DNA from: Alphaproteobacteria bacterium
GTDB taxonomy: Bacteria > Pseudomonadota > Alphaproteobacteria > UBA8366 > Aestuariispiraceae
Reading direction: 5' to 3'
Assembly: GCA_030065235.1 (NCBI GenBank)
Contig: JASJDC010000002.1
Coordinates: forward strand, 124,001-188,000
DNA length: 64,000 bases
In this document: positions 19,166-27,658 of the stretch, in pieces
Layout of the letters: every line of letters starts with the position of its first letter
Position numbering within the stretch: the first letter of the stretch is position 1
Notes under the pieces: generated by a model
Seen by the model: the letters and a program-made list of their open reading frames with translations, nothing else
Database searches by the model: none
Told to the model about the DNA's origin: nothing
Position numbers and translations under genes: made by a program

Positions 19166-19188
19166 CATTTCCTCAGCCTAGCAGGCCA

Positions 19189-20193
19189 TTACTGAATGTA
19201 CAGGCCGCGCAACTGTTTGGCGCTCTCCAGCGGCCGGCCGTCGTCGTTCAGCCGCTGCTCCATCCGCGCATAGGCGGATTCGAGCGCGATCTCGCGGTAT
19301 TTCTCACCGGCCGGAACCGTGTGCACCACCATACCGCCGGCTTCCAGATCGGCCTTCTCCTTTTCGGCTTCGGCCATGCGGGCGGCGCGGCTCGACTCCT
19401 CATGGGCGATCACCGTGTCCTGGACGATCTTTTGCGCCTCTGGCGACAGATTGTTCCAAGTGTCCAGGTTCATGATGATGCCGATATCGGTCTGGTAGAA
19501 ATCGGGATCGACACGGTGGGTCAGGAATTCAGGCCATTTCAGACCGGTGACCCCCAGCGATGTCCAAGCGCTGGCGTCGACCACGCCTTTCTGGATCGCG
19601 CCATACACTTCGCCGACCGCCATATTGTGGGTCTCGGCGTTGAGCGCGCGGAAGAAGGCGCCATAGATCGGGTTGTCGCGCATCTTCACGCCGCTGAAGT
19701 CCGGCAGGCCCTCTTCGTTGAATTTCGGCGGGTCTTTCATATAGATGTGGAAGCGCACGCCGCTATCGACCCAGCCCAGGTATTTCATGTTCATCTTCTC
19801 TTGATGCAGGCTGTCGATGATGGCCATGCCGCCATTCGCGCGCACTGCGGAAGGCGAGGAGTTCGAGGTCGGGATCGCCTCGTTTTCCGGCAGGCTGCGC
19901 GCGTAGAAGGCGGCGGGCAGGCAGCTCATATCGACGACGCCCTTCTGGATCGCGGCGGCCTGTTCGAACATTCCGATCGAGTTGAACGGCTTCACATCGA
20001 CTTGCACCGCACCGGCGCCGGCCGCGTTCAGCTTCTCGGCGAATTCCTTGCAGCTTTTTGTGTAAACCAGGAAATCGGGGAACGGGTAGACCATGTTCAA
20101 CGTGGTCTCCGCCTTGGCCGGCGTCAGCGGCGCGCCGGCAATCGCCGCAACCGCGCCCGCGGCCATAGCCGCTCCCATCAGAAATCTGCGCAT
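19189..20193 (-). CDS. dctP: TRAP transporter periplasmic substrate-binding protein (DctP)
   Basis: A 334-residue extracytoplasmic binding protein. It has a Sec signal peptide (MRRFLMGAAMAAGAVAAIAGA, cleavage probably after AKA near residue 28) and the DctP fold with the block GVKMRDNPIYGAFFRALNAE followed by MAVGEVYGAIQKGVVDAS. Arg172 in KMR is the conserved arginine that in DctP-type proteins makes a salt bridge with the ligand carboxylate, so the substrate is likely an organic acid. That fits the acid-converting enzymes in the divergent gntR operon better than pseudouridine, although psuKG lie downstream in the same transcript. Divergent to gntR with 191 bases between. Confidence 0.93.
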   Translation of the reverse strand: MRRFLMGAAMAAGAVAAIAGAPLTPAKAETTLNMVYPFPDFLVYTKSCKEFAEKLNAAGAGAVQVDVKPFNSIGMFEQAAAIQKGVVDMSCLPAAFYARSLPENEAIPTSNSSPSAVRANGGMAIIDSLHQEKMNMKYLGWVDSGVRFHIYMKDPPKFNEEGLPDFSGVKMRDNPIYGAFFRALNAETHNMAVGEVYGAIQKGVVDASAWTSLGVTGLKWPEFLTHRVDPDFYQTDIGIIMNLDTWNNLSPEAQKIVQDTVIAHEESSRAARMAEAEKEKADLEAGGMVVHTVPAGEKYREIALESAYARMEQRLNDDGRPLESAKQLRGLYIQ

Positions 20194-20325
20194 GTGACTG
20201 TCTCCCTATGTGACTGGCGCCGCGTGCGGCGAAAGCGATGTGATGGATCTCGTTCTGGCTTGCCAGGCGTCCAGATCAGAGCCGCCGCTTTTTTTGCTTG
20301 GCCTATCCGAAATGCATCGTGATAA

Positions 20326-20343
20326 TGACATAGAGATATGTCA
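20326..20343. promoter_or_regulatory. Palindromic candidate operator between dctP and gntR
   Basis: TGACATA at 20326-20332 and TATGTCA at 20337-20343 form a perfect 7-base inverted repeat around GAGA. It lies 42 bases before the gntR start and within the divergent promoter region, in the usual size range of GntR-type operators. A GATAAT (20321-20326) just left of it is a possible -10. It probably serves the GntR protein encoded next to it and so couples import and catabolism. Confidence 0.6.
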
Positions 20344-20384
20344 ATAGGTGTTCGATGTACGCCGCCAGGAGTCATCGTTAGGCA

Positions 20385-21215
20385 ATGCCCGACAATTCTG
20401 AACCCCTCGTCACGCTCGACCTGCGACCGGCCGCCGACGCGCCGCCTCTCAGGACGCCGCTCTATCATCAGATCTATCTGGTGCTGCGTCAGCGCATCCT
20501 GGACGGGGTTCTGCCCAACGGCGCTACCGTGCCGGGCGAGTTCGAACTGGCTCAGCAGCATAACGTCTCGCGGATTACGGCGAAACGCGCTCTCGATGAA
20601 TTGGCGCGAGACGGGTTCGTGACGCGCGGCCGCGGCAAAGGCACCCGGGTCTCCTACAGCGCGCCGCGTCGGCGGGTGAGCGCCGGCGCGTCGGGATCGA
20701 TTGAGGATCTGCTCGCCTTGGGCCGGGGCACCGAGGTCGTGTTGTTGGATTTCGGATTGGTCCCTGCGTCGGACGAGGTCGCCGCTGCGTTGAACTTCCG
20801 GCGTGGCGCGATGGTGCAGCGGTCGGTCCGGGTGCGGCGCACGGAGGATGGCGCCTTCTCGCATCTCACCGCCTATGTGCCCGCCGATATCGGCGACCGC
20901 TATGACGCACAGGCTCTTGCGGATGCGCCGTTGTTGGTGGCGTTGGAGAAGGCGGGCGTCCGCGTCGCTGCGGCTGAGCAGACCATTGGCGCGACCCTGG
21001 CTGACGCAGAAACGGCGCGGGTTTTGGATGCACCTTTCGGATCGGCGCTGATCAAGGCCTCCCGTACGGTGACGGATGAAGCCGGCCGGCCGGTCGAATA
21101 TCTGATTGCGCTCTATCGTCCGGATCGCTTCCAGTATCGGATGTCGCTGTCCCGAGACACGAGCGAGACCGCGCATCGTTGGGCTCCGACCGAGGCAGGA
21201 TATCGGTTGCTATGA
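20385..21215 (+). CDS. GntR-family transcriptional regulator with UTRA domain (HutC subfamily)
   Basis: A 276-residue regulator. An N-terminal winged helix-turn-helix (LYHQIYLVLRQRILDGVLPN, then PGEFELAQQHNVSRITAKRA) is followed by a UTRA effector domain (about 105-260) with the typical RRGAMVQRSVRVRR and ending in EYLIALYRPDRFQYRMSL. It begins the catabolic operon and its stop overlaps the start of the aconitase-like gene by 4 bases. The effector is presumably the substrate or an intermediate. The ATG at 20385 is preceded by a GGCA-rich leader without a strong Shine-Dalgarno; a GTG/ATG upstream cannot be ruled out. Confidence 0.92.
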   Translation: MPDNSEPLVTLDLRPAADAPPLRTPLYHQIYLVLRQRILDGVLPNGATVPGEFELAQQHNVSRITAKRALDELARDGFVTRGRGKGTRVSYSAPRRRVSAGASGSIEDLLALGRGTEVVLLDFGLVPASDEVAAALNFRRGAMVQRSVRVRRTEDGAFSHLTAYVPADIGDRYDAQALADAPLLVALEKAGVRVAAAEQTIGATLADAETARVLDAPFGSALIKASRTVTDEAGRPVEYLIALYRPDRFQYRMSLSRDTSETAHRWAPTEAGYRLL

Positions 21216-22513
21216 GCGTCTTCTCCACAGAATCGGCGCAACCGCAGACGCTGGCGCAGAAAATCGTCGCGCGCGCCGCCGGCGTCGATCATGTCGCGCC
21301 GGGCGAGATCGTGACCTGCAAGATCAATCTGGCGATGATTCACGATTCAGGCGGTCCACGCCGGGTCAAGCCGCTGTTGGAGCGCTTGGGCGTCGGCGTG
21401 TGGGACCCGGACAAGGTCGTGGTCGTCTCCGATCACTATGTCCCCGCCGTCGATCAGGAATCGGCCGGTATCTTGAAATTGACGCGGGACTGGGTGCGCG
21501 GCCAGGCGATCAAAAGCTTCTACGATCAGCAGGGCATCTGCCATGTGGTCCTGCCTGAGCGCGGTCATCTCGCGCCGGGTCATTTCGTGGTCGGCGGCGA
21601 CAGCCATTCGCCCACCGGCGGGGCGTTCGGCTGTTTCATGTTCGGCGTCGGCGCGACCGACATGGCCGGCGCCTTGGCGACCGGCGAGACATGGCTGCGC
21701 ATGCCCGAGACGATCCTGATCAACTGGACCGGCGCGCTGGGCGACGGCGTCTCAGCCAAGGACATCATGCTGCGCCTGTGCCGAGAGCTGGGCATGGATG
21801 GCGGCGACTATCAGGTCGTTCAATATGCGGGGGACACCATCGCCGCCCTATCGATGACCGAGCGGATGACGCTCTGCAATATGGCGGCGGAACTGGGCGG
21901 CATAACCGGCCTGATTGCGCCGGACGAGGTCACGGCGACGCATATCGACAAGGCCGGCGGCGATCCGGGGGATTGGGCGAAATGGCGTGGCGATGATGAC
22001 GCGCCCCTGCGCGCCCGCTTCGATTTCGACGCCGGGTCGCTGGGGCCGCAGGTCGCGGCGCCCCATAGTCCCGCCAATGCTGGCGATATCGCGGACGCCG
22101 ACCGAGACGCGATCGATCAGTGCTATATCGGCGCCTGCACCGGCGCGAAACTGGACGATCTTCAGATGGCGGCGCGGGTCTTGAGGGGACGCACGGTCGC
22201 CAGCACGACGCGCCTGATGATCGCGCCCGCCTCGACCCGGATCACCGCCCAGGCGGCGGCCGACGGGACCTTGGCGACCTTGACCGAGGCTGGCGCCATC
22301 CTGTTGCCGTCGGGCTGCGGCGCCTGCGCCGGTTACGGCGCCGGCGTGCTGGCCGAAGGGGAACGCTGCATGGCCTCGACAGCGCGCAACTTTAAGGGGC
22401 GGATGGGCGCGAAATCCTCCTTCGTCTATTTGGGCTCGCCCTATACGGTGGCGGCGACGGCCGTTCATGGACGGATCGCCGATCCGCGTCCCTTGCTGGC
22501 GGAAAGCGCCTAG
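21212..22513 (+). CDS. Aconitase/IPM-isomerase-family hydro-lyase, large subunit
   Basis: A 433-residue protein related to LeuC and the large subunit of 2,3-dimethylmalate dehydratase. [4Fe-4S] ligands are seen in CYIGACTGAKLDDLQ and PSGCGACAGYGAG. Other signatures are GGDSHSPTGGAFGCFMFGVGATDMA and, near the end, RNFKGRMGAKSSFVYLGSPY. It would add or remove water at a C=C bond in a di- or tricarboxylic acid. The start at 21212 (ATGA with the gntR stop) is preferred to one 33 bases upstream. Because it stands in a catabolic operon with no leuB or leuA, leucine synthesis is unlikely. The substrate is unknown. Confidence 0.88.
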   Translation: MSVFSTESAQPQTLAQKIVARAAGVDHVAPGEIVTCKINLAMIHDSGGPRRVKPLLERLGVGVWDPDKVVVVSDHYVPAVDQESAGILKLTRDWVRGQAIKSFYDQQGICHVVLPERGHLAPGHFVVGGDSHSPTGGAFGCFMFGVGATDMAGALATGETWLRMPETILINWTGALGDGVSAKDIMLRLCRELGMDGGDYQVVQYAGDTIAALSMTERMTLCNMAAELGGITGLIAPDEVTATHIDKAGGDPGDWAKWRGDDDAPLRARFDFDAGSLGPQVAAPHSPANAGDIADADRDAIDQCYIGACTGAKLDDLQMAARVLRGRTVASTTRLMIAPASTRITAQAAADGTLATLTEAGAILLPSGCGACAGYGAGVLAEGERCMASTARNFKGRMGAKSSFVYLGSPYTVAATAVHGRIADPRPLLAESA

Positions 22514-22517
22514 GCCG

Positions 22518-23006
22518 ATGGGACGGATCTGGACATTTGGCGACAATGTCGACACCGACCTGCTGGCCCCGGGCGTATATATGAAAGGGCCGATTGAGGA
22601 GCTGGCCGCCCATTGCCTGGAGGGCCTCAACCCCGATTTCGCCGCAAGCGTTCGGCCGGGCGATATCGTCGTAGGCGGCAAGAATTTCGGCATGGGGTCG
22701 AGCCGCGAGCAGGCGGCGCAAGCCTTGAAGACGCTCGGCGTCGCCGCTGTCCTGGCGCGTAGCTTCGCCGGCATTTTCTATCGCAACGCGTTCAATCTCG
22801 GTCTTCCGGCCTTGGTTTGCGACGACGCCTCGACGCTTGAAGACGGAGCTCTGGCCGATCTCGATCTTGCGTTGGGCCGGCTGACTGTGGCGGAGACGGG
22901 CGTTGTGGTGGCCTGTGACGCGGCGCCGCCGCATTTGCAGGCGATCGTCGCGGCGGGCGGCTTGATCCCCTATCTCGAAGTGAAATTCAAAGGAGCAGCC
23001 GCGTGA
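22518..23006 (+). CDS. Aconitase/IPM-isomerase-family hydro-lyase, small subunit
   Basis: A 162-residue swivelling-domain subunit (LeuD-like) that pairs with the gene immediately upstream (4 bases apart). The N-terminal GRIWTFGDNVDTDLLAPGVYM and the motif GKNFGMGSSREQAAQALK are diagnostic of the small subunit and carry the substrate-binding arginine and serine pair. The start at 22518 fits the homology; the longer frame would run into the upstream gene. Its stop overlaps the start of the lyase gene (GTGA). Confidence 0.88.
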   Translation: MGRIWTFGDNVDTDLLAPGVYMKGPIEELAAHCLEGLNPDFAASVRPGDIVVGGKNFGMGSSREQAAQALKTLGVAAVLARSFAGIFYRNAFNLGLPALVCDDASTLEDGALADLDLALGRLTVAETGVVVACDAAPPHLQAIVAAGGLIPYLEVKFKGAAA

Positions 23007-23893
23007 CCCCGCAGGCCCGATTGCGCCGGGCGCTGGCCCAGGAGGGCGCGCTGGTGGCGCCGGGCGCCTATGACGCGATGGGTGCATTGTTCGCGACACG
23101 CGCTGGGTTCGATACGCTCTATATCTCCGGCGCGTCGATCGCCTATAACCGCTTGGGTCGCCCGGATATCGGCCTGTTCGGCTTGGAGGAGTTGGTCGGA
23201 GTCGTCACGCATATCCGCGACCGGTGCGACGCCGCGCTGATCGTTGATGCGGATACCGGGTTCGGCAACGCCCTGAATGTGGCGCACAGCGTCCGCCGGC
23301 TTGAGCGCGCCGGGGCGTCGGCGATCCAGTTGGAGGACCAGTCGTTGCCGAAACGCTGCGGCCATCTGGACGGCAAGGCGCTGGTCTCGCCGCAAGAGAT
23401 GGTGGGCAAGGTGAGGGCCGCTTTGGATGCGCGGCGCGATCCGGACACGCTGATCATCGCCCGCACCGATGCGATCGCCGTGGAAGGGCTCGACGCCGCC
23501 TTGGACCGGGCCGACGCTTATGTCGCCGCCGGCTGCGACATGCTCTTTGTCGAGGCGCCGCGCGACGACGCAGAGATCGCGGCGATTATGGCCCGGTTTA
23601 AGGGCCGCATTCCGTTGCTGGCCAATATGGTGGAAGGTGGCAAGACCCCGTTGCGCTCGGGGCCGGAACTGGCGGCGCTTGGCTATGACCTGGCGATCTT
23701 CCCGGGCGGACTCGCCCGCGCTGTCGGGGCCGCGATGCAGGATTATTTTGGATCTTTGAAATCGCACGGTACGACGGCGCCCTTCCGTAACCGCATGCTG
23801 GATTTCGATCAACTGAACGCGGCGCTGGGCACGCCCGAACTGCTGGCGCTGGGCGAGCGCTACGACGCCGGTGCGTCCAACGAGGCGGAGTAG
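23003..23893 (+). CDS. Isocitrate lyase/PEP mutase superfamily C-C lyase
   Basis: A 296-residue beta/alpha-barrel enzyme starting with GTG. Metal and substrate motifs DADTGFGNALN and QLEDQSLPKRCGHLDGK are visible; the CGH motif with its cysteine is found in true C-C lyases (2-methylisocitrate lyase PrpB, 2,3-dimethylmalate lyase, oxaloacetate-type lyases), and speaks against a PEP mutase. It would cleave a 2-hydroxy (or 2-hydroxy-3-alkyl) di- or tricarboxylate to pyruvate, glyoxylate or oxaloacetate type products. Downstream of the aconitase-like pair it forms a plausible hydrate-then-cleave module, as known for 2,3-dimethylmalate in nicotinate fermentation; the actual substrate is not determined. 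Confidence 0.85.
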   Translation: MTPQARLRRALAQEGALVAPGAYDAMGALFATRAGFDTLYISGASIAYNRLGRPDIGLFGLEELVGVVTHIRDRCDAALIVDADTGFGNALNVAHSVRRLERAGASAIQLEDQSLPKRCGHLDGKALVSPQEMVGKVRAALDARRDPDTLIIARTDAIAVEGLDAALDRADAYVAAGCDMLFVEAPRDDAEIAAIMARFKGRIPLLANMVEGGKTPLRSGPELAALGYDLAIFPGGLARAVGAAMQDYFGSLKSHGTTAPFRNRMLDFDQLNAALGTPELLALGERYDAGASNEAE

Positions 23894-23899
23894 GAAACC

Positions 23900-25591
23900 A
23901 TGATGACCATCGATCCCGTCACGCTGGCCGTTCTGCGCGGGCGGCTCGAGCAGATCGCCGACGAGATGGACGCGACGCTGTTCCGCAGCGCCTTCAACCC
24001 CATCATCGCCGAGGCGCATGACGCCAGTCACGGACTCTACCACGCCGAAACCGGCGAGACGCTGATCCAGGGCAAGTCGGGCCTGCCGGTTTTTGTCGGC
24101 GCCATGGCCTTCGCGGTGAAGGCGGTGATCGACCGGGTGGCGCAATCGGAGCCGGCCAAGCCAGGAGATGTCTGGATATTCAACGACCCGTACGAAGGCG
24201 GCACACACCTGTCGGATTTCAAGCTGGTGCGGCCCTTCTTCTACAACGGCGACCTTTTCTGCTGGCTCGCCTCTGTCGGACATTGGCACGATGTCGGCGG
24301 CGCGGTGCCCGGCAACTACAACCCGTCGGCGACGGAGAGTTTCCAGGAAGGCATGTTGATCCCGCCGGTGAAGCTCTATGACGGCGGCGAATACAGGGAG
24401 GATATTGTCAAGATTGTTATGGCCAATTCGCGCCTGCCGGGCAGCCTCTATGGCGATCTGAACGGGCAGATCAACGCCCTGGCGTTGGGCGATAAGAGAT
24501 TGCAGCTTTTACTCGATGACTATGGTGCGGAAACAGTTTCCCAAGCGCTGGACGAGTTGAAATCCAGAGCCGCCGACTTGATGCGCAGCTATATCGCCGA
24601 CTTGCCGGATGGCCGTTATGAGGCGGTCGACTATCTCGACAATGACGGCATCGTCGACGCACCGCTGACCATCGCCCTGGCGGTCACGATCGCGGGCGAC
24701 GCGATGACCATCGATTTCACCGGGACCAGCGACGCCTGCGCCGGACCGGTCAATATCTCCCGCTCAACGGCGATCGCCTCCTGCTATGTCGCGCTCAAGC
24801 ATGTCTTCCAGGATGCCCCGGCCAACGCCGGGGTGTTGGAGCCGATCTCCTTCGTTATCCCGTCTGAAAGCCTGCTGTCGGTCTCGGCGCCCAAGCCGGT
24901 TGGCGGCTATACCGAAACCATCCTGCGGGTGATCGACACGGTGTTCTCCGCCCTAGCCGCGGTCGCCCCGGAGCGGGTGAATGGCTGCGCCTATGGCACG
25001 ATCAACGCGCTAAGCCTGGCCGGGCATCGCAAGGACGGTCGGCGTTGGGTGATGTTCTCGTTTTTCGGCGGCGGCCATGGCGGCCATCCGGAAGGCGATG
25101 GGTTGAACCACGGCAATGCGCCGATCTCGACCGCGACCATCCCGCCGCTGGAAATTCTCGAAGCCGCCTATCCGGTGCGCTTCACGCAATGGGCGCTGCG
25201 GCCCGATAGCGGCGGCGCCGGCGAACATCGCGGTGGGCTTGGCGCGGTCTATGAGATTGAACTGCTCGAGGAAGAGGCCGACGCCTTTCTGTTCGGCGAG
25301 CGCGGACGCCACCGGCCGCCCGGCGTGGTCGGCGGCGCGCCGGCCCAAGCCAACAAGTTTCTCTACCAAAGCAACAGCGGCTGGGACGCGCCGGCGATGA
25401 CCTCGAAGATGGTCGGGCTGAAGCTGAAGCGCGGCCAGCGGGTGCGTTTGGAGACGCCGGGCGGCGGCGGCTACGGCCCAGCCGCCAATCGTGATGCGGC
25501 GGCAGTCGCGGAGGATGTCCGCCTCGGCTATGTCACCGAAGACGCGGCGGCACAGGACTATGGGTTCCGTGATGACATGGGCGCGCGGTAA
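23900..25591 (+). CDS. hyuB: Hydantoinase B / oxoprolinase-family subunit
   Basis: A 563-residue protein of the HyuB/acetone-carboxylase-alpha family. Signatures are AFNPIIAEAHDASHGLYHAETGE, FNDPYEGGTHLSDFKLVRPFF, GGGHGGHPEGDGLNHGNAP and the C-terminal LKLKRGQRVRLETPGGGGYG. With HyuA it forms an ATP-dependent hydrolase of lactam or cyclic ureide rings (5-oxoprolinase, N-methylhydantoinase) or a ketone carboxylase. No gamma subunit of an acetone-type carboxylase is adjacent, favouring a ring-opening amidase. It overlaps hyuA by one base (TAATG). Confidence 0.9.
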   Translation: MMTIDPVTLAVLRGRLEQIADEMDATLFRSAFNPIIAEAHDASHGLYHAETGETLIQGKSGLPVFVGAMAFAVKAVIDRVAQSEPAKPGDVWIFNDPYEGGTHLSDFKLVRPFFYNGDLFCWLASVGHWHDVGGAVPGNYNPSATESFQEGMLIPPVKLYDGGEYREDIVKIVMANSRLPGSLYGDLNGQINALALGDKRLQLLLDDYGAETVSQALDELKSRAADLMRSYIADLPDGRYEAVDYLDNDGIVDAPLTIALAVTIAGDAMTIDFTGTSDACAGPVNISRSTAIASCYVALKHVFQDAPANAGVLEPISFVIPSESLLSVSAPKPVGGYTETILRVIDTVFSALAAVAPERVNGCAYGTINALSLAGHRKDGRRWVMFSFFGGGHGGHPEGDGLNHGNAPISTATIPPLEILEAAYPVRFTQWALRPDSGGAGEHRGGLGAVYEIELLEEEADAFLFGERGRHRPPGVVGGAPAQANKFLYQSNSGWDAPAMTSKMVGLKLKRGQRVRLETPGGGGYGPAANRDAAAVAEDVRLGYVTEDAAAQDYGFRDDMGAR

Positions 25592-27657
25592 TGGCGCAGG
25601 GATCGTATCTGGTCGGCGTCGATGTCGGCGGCACCTTCACCGATGTGTTCTTTCTGAACCAGCAAGACGGGTCCTTCGCGGTCGCCAAAACGTCGTCGAC
25701 GAGGAGCGACCAGTCGCTTGGGATCCGCACCGGCGTCGCCCAGCATATCGACGATTTGAGCGAGATCGGCACGGTCGTGCATGGCACCACGGTCGGCACC
25801 AACGCGCTGCTCGAGCGCAAGGGCGCGCGGATGGGCGTGATCACCACGGCGGGCTTCCGCGATGTGCTGGAAATGCGGCGGCGGGATCGTCCGCAGACCT
25901 GGGGCCTGTGGGGCGGGTTCGAGCCGATCGCCCCGCGCGATCTGCGCTTGGAGGTCCCTGAGCGCGTTCTGGCTGATGGGACGGTGCATATGCCGGTCGA
26001 TCTGGAGGCGGTGGAAGAGGCGGCGCGCACCCTGATCGAACGCGGCGCGGAGTCGGTCTGCCTCTTTTTCATCAACGCTTACGCAAACGCCGCGAACGAG
26101 CGCCTGGCGCAGGACGCGGTGCGCCGGATCTGGCCGAACGATCATGTCACCGCGTCGCATGAAATCCTGCCGGAGATCCGTGAATTCGAACGCGGCTCCA
26201 CCGCCGGCCTGAACGCTTATCTTCAACCGCCGGTCGGCTCTTACCTGAAGAAGCTCGAAGGCGGGCTTCGGGCGGGCGGGCTGGAAGGCGAACTTCTGAT
26301 CGTACAATCCAACGGCGGCGTGATGTCGGTCGATCAGGCCAGACGTTTCCCGGTTCGGACCGCGCTGTCGGGTCCTGCGGCGGGCGTCACGGCCGGCGCC
26401 TATATCGCGGCGGAGGCGGGCTTCCCGAACGTCATCACCTGCGATATGGGCGGCACCAGCTTCGATGTGTCGCTGGTCGCTGACGGTGAGACGGCGTTGG
26501 CGGCGCAGACCAGCATCGACTTCGGCCTCGTCATCCGCACGCCGATGATTGAGATCACGACCATCGGCGCCGGCGGCGGGTCGATCGCCTCGGTCGATCG
26601 CGGCGGCATTCTTCAAGTCGGACCGGAAAGCGCCGGCTCCGATCCCGGCCCGGTCTGTTACGGCCTGGGCAATGACCGGCCGACTGTGACCGACGCCAAC
26701 ACCGTGCTTGGCCGGATCAACGCCGAGAAGCCGATCGGCGGCAAGCTTGACCGTCTGGATGTCGCGGCCGCGAAACGCGCGATTCAGACCCATGTTGGCG
26801 ATCCTTTGGGCTTGGATGCGATGGAAGCGGCGGAGGCGATCATCCGGGTCGCCAACGCCCGGATGGCCGGCGCCATTCGCCTGGTCTCGGTCGAACGCGG
26901 TCACGATCCCAACCGATTTGTCGCCATGCCGTACGGCGGCGGCGGGGCGCTGCATGTCGGCGCGTTGATCAAGGATGTCGGTCTCTCCAAGGCGCTGGTC
27001 CCGCGCTATCCCGGGGTGACCAGCGCGCTTGGCTGCGTCATCGCCGATATGCGGCATGACCGGGTCGAGACGCTGAACGCGCTGCTGGACGATCTGGATA
27101 TCACGGCGTTGGACAAGCGCCTCTCGGCGATCGCGCGCGACGGCGCCGCGTTGCTGCAAAAGGGGAACACCGCGTTCGAAGGGGTCGAGACCCAGTTCGA
27201 GCTGGACATGCTGTATGTCGGGCAGACCCACACGGTGACGGTCCCGCTCGACCTGAAATTCGACGGCGCGACCACGGGCGTGATGCGCGACGGCGTGCGC
27301 GCGGCGTTCGAGCGCGCCTATCAGGCCGCGTTCGGCCGCCTTTTAGAGGGCATTCCGATGCGGGTAATGAATCTACGGGTCGCGGTGATCGGCAAGCGTC
27401 CGAAATTCGATCTGCACCTGTTGGCCCCGCCGGAAGGCGGCGCGCTGGCGGACGCGGTTCAGAGCGAACGCGCGTTGTATGTCGATGGGGAATGGCGGCA
27501 GGCGACAGTCTATGACCGGCTGGCGGCCCCGGTCGGTTCGGTGATTTTCGGTCCTGCGATCCTGGAGCAGGCGGATACGACGATCGTAATTGAGCCTGAC
27601 CTGCAAGGACGGGTCGATCCGTTCGGCAATCTGATCATCGAACGTAAGGCGGCCTGA
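25591..27657 (+). CDS. hyuA: Hydantoinase A / oxoprolinase-family ATPase subunit
   Basis: A 688-residue partner of HyuB. The ASKHA-type ATP-binding start LVGVDVGGTFTDVFFLN, the conserved VVHGTTVGTNALLERKGARMG, ALSGPAAGVTAGA, DMGGTSFDVSLV and the C-terminal VRVMNLRVAVIG-type segment are all present. It supplies ATP for activation of the amide or ring carbonyl. Order hyuB-hyuA is reversed relative to some hydantoinase operons. The next gene begins 1 base after its stop. Confidence 0.9.
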   Translation: MAQGSYLVGVDVGGTFTDVFFLNQQDGSFAVAKTSSTRSDQSLGIRTGVAQHIDDLSEIGTVVHGTTVGTNALLERKGARMGVITTAGFRDVLEMRRRDRPQTWGLWGGFEPIAPRDLRLEVPERVLADGTVHMPVDLEAVEEAARTLIERGAESVCLFFINAYANAANERLAQDAVRRIWPNDHVTASHEILPEIREFERGSTAGLNAYLQPPVGSYLKKLEGGLRAGGLEGELLIVQSNGGVMSVDQARRFPVRTALSGPAAGVTAGAYIAAEAGFPNVITCDMGGTSFDVSLVADGETALAAQTSIDFGLVIRTPMIEITTIGAGGGSIASVDRGGILQVGPESAGSDPGPVCYGLGNDRPTVTDANTVLGRINAEKPIGGKLDRLDVAAAKRAIQTHVGDPLGLDAMEAAEAIIRVANARMAGAIRLVSVERGHDPNRFVAMPYGGGGALHVGALIKDVGLSKALVPRYPGVTSALGCVIADMRHDRVETLNALLDDLDITALDKRLSAIARDGAALLQKGNTAFEGVETQFELDMLYVGQTHTVTVPLDLKFDGATTGVMRDGVRAAFERAYQAAFGRLLEGIPMRVMNLRVAVIGKRPKFDLHLLAPPEGGALADAVQSERALYVDGEWRQATVYDRLAAPVGSVIFGPAILEQADTTIVIEPDLQGRVDPFGNLIIERKAA

Positions 27658-27658
27658 C

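Noticed and set aside
23900-27657. HyuBA as an acetone carboxylase
   Set aside because: No small gamma subunit gene or sigma-54 activator neighbours are present; kept as possible but less likely than an amide-ring hydrolase.
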